DNA of 8,025 bases, taken from positions 1 to 8,025 of the forward strand of contig CAZTPJ010000117.1 of NCBI GenBank assembly GCA_964614515.1, in the 5' to 3' direction. The translations under genes were made by a program, and so were the position numbers. The notes under the pieces were generated by a model. It did not search any database. It saw only the letters and a program-made list of their open reading frames with translations, and had not been told where the DNA came from. Positions within the stretch are counted from its first letter, which is position 1; every line of letters starts with the position of its first letter. The DNA is from CAZTPJ01 sp964614515 (lineage in GTDB: Bacteria; Planctomycetota; Phycisphaerae; Phycisphaerales; UBA1924). Positions 7,083 through 8,025 of this stretch are shown here, piece by piece.

Positions 7083-7133
7083 ACCAGCCGCCGGGGTCCG
7101 GAGCACCCATACAGAACCCCGACGCGCGGTGCT

Positions 7134-7162
7134 AGCGTAGCCCTAACGCTCGACCAATGCAA
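7134..7162 (-). promoter_or_regulatory. Candidate promoter of the cas operon
   Basis: On the minus strand TTGCAT (7157-7162) and TACGCT (7134-7139) are separated by exactly 17 bp and match sigma70-type boxes at three of six positions each. Initiation would fall near 7127, about 45 nt before the ATG at 7082 and 20 nt before the alternative GTG. The match is weak and the host's promoter preferences are unknown; the position upstream of the first cas gene is the main support. Confidence 0.3.
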
Positions 7163-7274
7163 CCCCCCACGCCGCCCCGCGCACGGCCCCGCGCGACCCG
7201 CGGTCCCGATGCTTCCCGACGCCCCCCCGACCGGGACGCATCGCGCGGCGGGTAGCCCACTCGCGGCCAGCCAG

Positions 7275-7568
7275 GGGTCATCACGGCTCCGAAGCGGGTC
7301 AATCGAGGCCCGAAATGGGTCATTTCAGAACCGAAACGAGTCATTTCAGAACCGAAACGGGTCATTTCAGAACCGAAACGGGTCATTTCAGAACCGAAAC
7401 GGGTCATTTGAGAACCGAAACGAGTCATTTCAGAACCGAAATGGGTCATTTCAGAACCGAAATGAGTCATTTCAGAACCGAAATGGGTCATTTCAGAACC
7501 GAAACGGGTCATTTCAGAACCGAAACGGGTCATTTCAGACCCGAAATGGACCGTTTCTGGCCCCTCAG
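7275..7568. repeat. 21-bp tandem repeat array, about 13 units
   Basis: Units of exactly 21 bp start at 7275 and every 21 bp up to 7527, followed by one badly decayed unit (7548-7568). The core units (7317-7526) are nearly identical: GGGTCATTTCAG followed by AACCGAAAC. Variation is almost confined to two positions, G/A at the second base and C/T at the last; one unit (7401) has TTTGAG. The first two and last two units are degenerate. Each unit contains TTTC and GAAA arms 6 bp apart. The period equals two turns of B-DNA, so all units face the same side. All frames stay open because 21 is divisible by 3 (minus strand reads MTRFGSE or MTHFGSE), but nothing indicates a real gene. It lies about 110 bp upstream of the candidate cas promoter. 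Function is unknown: minisatellite, protein-binding array or iteron-like site. Confidence 0.9.
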
Positions 7569-7758
7569 CGCGGACCCGTCATCGCCGCCGGAGCCGCGAA
7601 AATGCCGATGGGAAGGGGGAAAATGGGGATTCACAGGAGGCATGGGGGCTTGGAGGAGGGCAGGGAGAGGGGTGGGGGAAGGCCGGGGTCCGGAACGTGG
7701 CCAGGCGGGGCGGTGGTCGCGGCACTCGAGGCGTTTGTGTTTGTGAAGCCCACTTCCT
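7569..7758. other. Non-coding G-rich stretch, no gene seen
   Basis: This stretch is strongly purine-skewed on the plus strand, with many runs of G. Open frames run through it on both strands but show low-complexity composition with Pro, Arg and Gly and no recognisable domain, so they are treated as composition artefacts. The only local structure noted is the G-tract motif at 7658-7678. Confidence 0.5.
7658..7678 (+). other. G-quadruplex-type motif
   Basis: Four G-tracts of 3, 3, 4 and 5 bases (7658-7660, 7663-7665, 7669-7672, 7674-7678) are separated by loops of 2, 3 and 1 bases. This fits the usual G3+ N1-7 rule for intramolecular G-quadruplexes. In a G-rich stretch of GC-rich DNA such a match can easily be accidental; no function is claimed. 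Confidence 0.4.
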
Positions 7759-7776
7759 CCGCCCCTGCCGGGGCGG
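7759..7776. repeat. Perfect 7-bp inverted repeat
   Basis: CCGCCCC (7759-7765) and GGGGCGG (7770-7776) flank a 4-base TGCC loop. It lies just before the first composite palindromic repeat and may be part of that element. No U-tract follows on the plus strand; on the minus strand the bases after it are AGGAAGTGGG, so it is not a classic terminator. Confidence 0.5.
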
Positions 7777-7790
7777 GGATGGATCATCGT

Positions 7791-7866
7791 CTTCCACGGG
7801 TTGCGGCCGCCTTTGGCGGCCTTCACCCGTGGCTACACCCCGGCGCCCCGATGGGGCGAAGAGGTG
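7791..7866. repeat. Composite palindromic repeat, copy 1
   Basis: The main palindrome is CCACGGGT (7794-7801) with ACCCGTGG (7825-7832), enclosing GGCCGCC (7805-7811) and GGCGGCC (7815-7821) around a TTT loop, with a 3x3 internal mismatch. It is followed by GGCTACACCCC and a second small hairpin, CGCCCC (7844-7849) with GGGGCG (7853-7858). The same arrangement recurs at 7923-7999. It looks like a short dispersed intergenic element (REP- or MITE-like); dispersal elsewhere in the genome cannot be seen here. Confidence 0.75.
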
Positions 7867-7922
7867 GCGCATCCGTCTCGTTGACAGCGCAGAGGTGAAG
7901 AACAAGGAAGGGAAGGGACGGC

Positions 7923-7999
7923 CTTCCACGGGTTTCGGCCGCTTTTGGCGGCCTTCACCCGTGGCTACACCCCTGCCCCCCCCGGGGGCGCAGAGGGGC
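7923..7999. repeat. Composite palindromic repeat, copy 2
   Basis: This is the second copy of the element at 7791, in the same orientation and 132 bp later. CCACGGGT (7926-7933) pairs with ACCCGTGG (7957-7964), enclosing GGCCGC (7937-7942) and GCGGCC (7948-7953). GGCTACACCCC follows, then a C8/G5 hairpin in place of the small stem of copy 1. Changes in the inner stem and loop (CCTTT versus CTTTT) leave the outer arms intact, suggesting that the folded structure, not the exact sequence, is retained. Confidence 0.75.
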
Positions 8000-8025
8000 G
8001 GCCCCGCGGGGCGCATCGCCCGGCG

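Noticed and set aside
7132..7533. A minus-strand protein with MTRFGSE/MTHFGSE heptad repeats
   Set aside because: A 21-bp period keeps all frames open; there is no ribosome-binding site or recognisable domain, and the non-repeat tail is low-complexity Arg/Gly.
7209..7898. Plus-strand frames with NGSFQNR or GHFRTET repeats
   Set aside because: Same reason as the minus-strand frame: translations of the tandem repeat flanked by compositionally biased DNA.

Overview
The window is GC-rich DNA (clearly above 60% by eye) holding one complete-looking type I-E CRISPR-Cas locus with all genes on the minus strand. From high to low coordinates the order is cas8e (cse1), cse2, cas7e, cas5e, cas6e, cas1, cas2, then a CRISPR array of ten identical 29-bp repeats. 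Genes are joined by ATGA/GTGA overlaps or gaps of 2-16 bp, except for 161 bp between cas6e and cas1. The host cannot be named. High GC and composite palindromic intergenic repeats would fit a planctomycete-like or other GC-rich bacterium, but that is a weak inference.

The outstanding feature is the cas5 gene. After a normal Cas5e body of about 245 residues, the frame continues through a proline/basic linker into an HNH nuclease domain (CxxC, a QHITY His motif, a DLRA segment, then LCxxCH). No cas3 is present: the cas3 position upstream of cas8e holds tandem repeats and palindromes. This is the layout of the rare Cas3-less, HNH-armed Cascade variants (Cas5-HNH in type I-E, Cas8-HNH in type I-F) recently reported. 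The expected function is crRNA-guided cleavage of double-stranded DNA by Cascade itself, without the Cas3 helicase-nuclease. A 10-N scaffold gap sits inside the HNH domain and breaks the frame on paper. The contig ends on both sides carry the same three bases; merging them restores one 372-residue frame and the HNH consensus exactly.

Region by region: 1-599 CRISPR array, entering from beyond the window start and transcribed on the minus strand; 600-605 the only bases between array and cas2, so no ordinary leader exists, but a strong imperfect hairpin spans the cas2 stop codon; 606-1849 adaptation genes cas2 and cas1; 1850-2010 non-coding gap with a perfect hairpin; 2011-7082 Cascade genes; 7083-7274 probable operon promoter region; 7275-7568 a 21-bp tandem repeat array; 7569-7790 G-rich non-coding DNA; 7791-8025 two copies of a composite palindromic repeat. 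No RNA gene, transposase or convincing protein gene was seen upstream of the cas operon.

How the parts work together: Cas6e would cut the array transcript in the repeat hairpins; Cas8e, Cse2, Cas7e, Cas5-HNH and Cas6e would assemble on each crRNA; the HNH domain on Cas5 would cut the bound target; Cas1-Cas2 would add spacers at the cas2-proximal end of the array.
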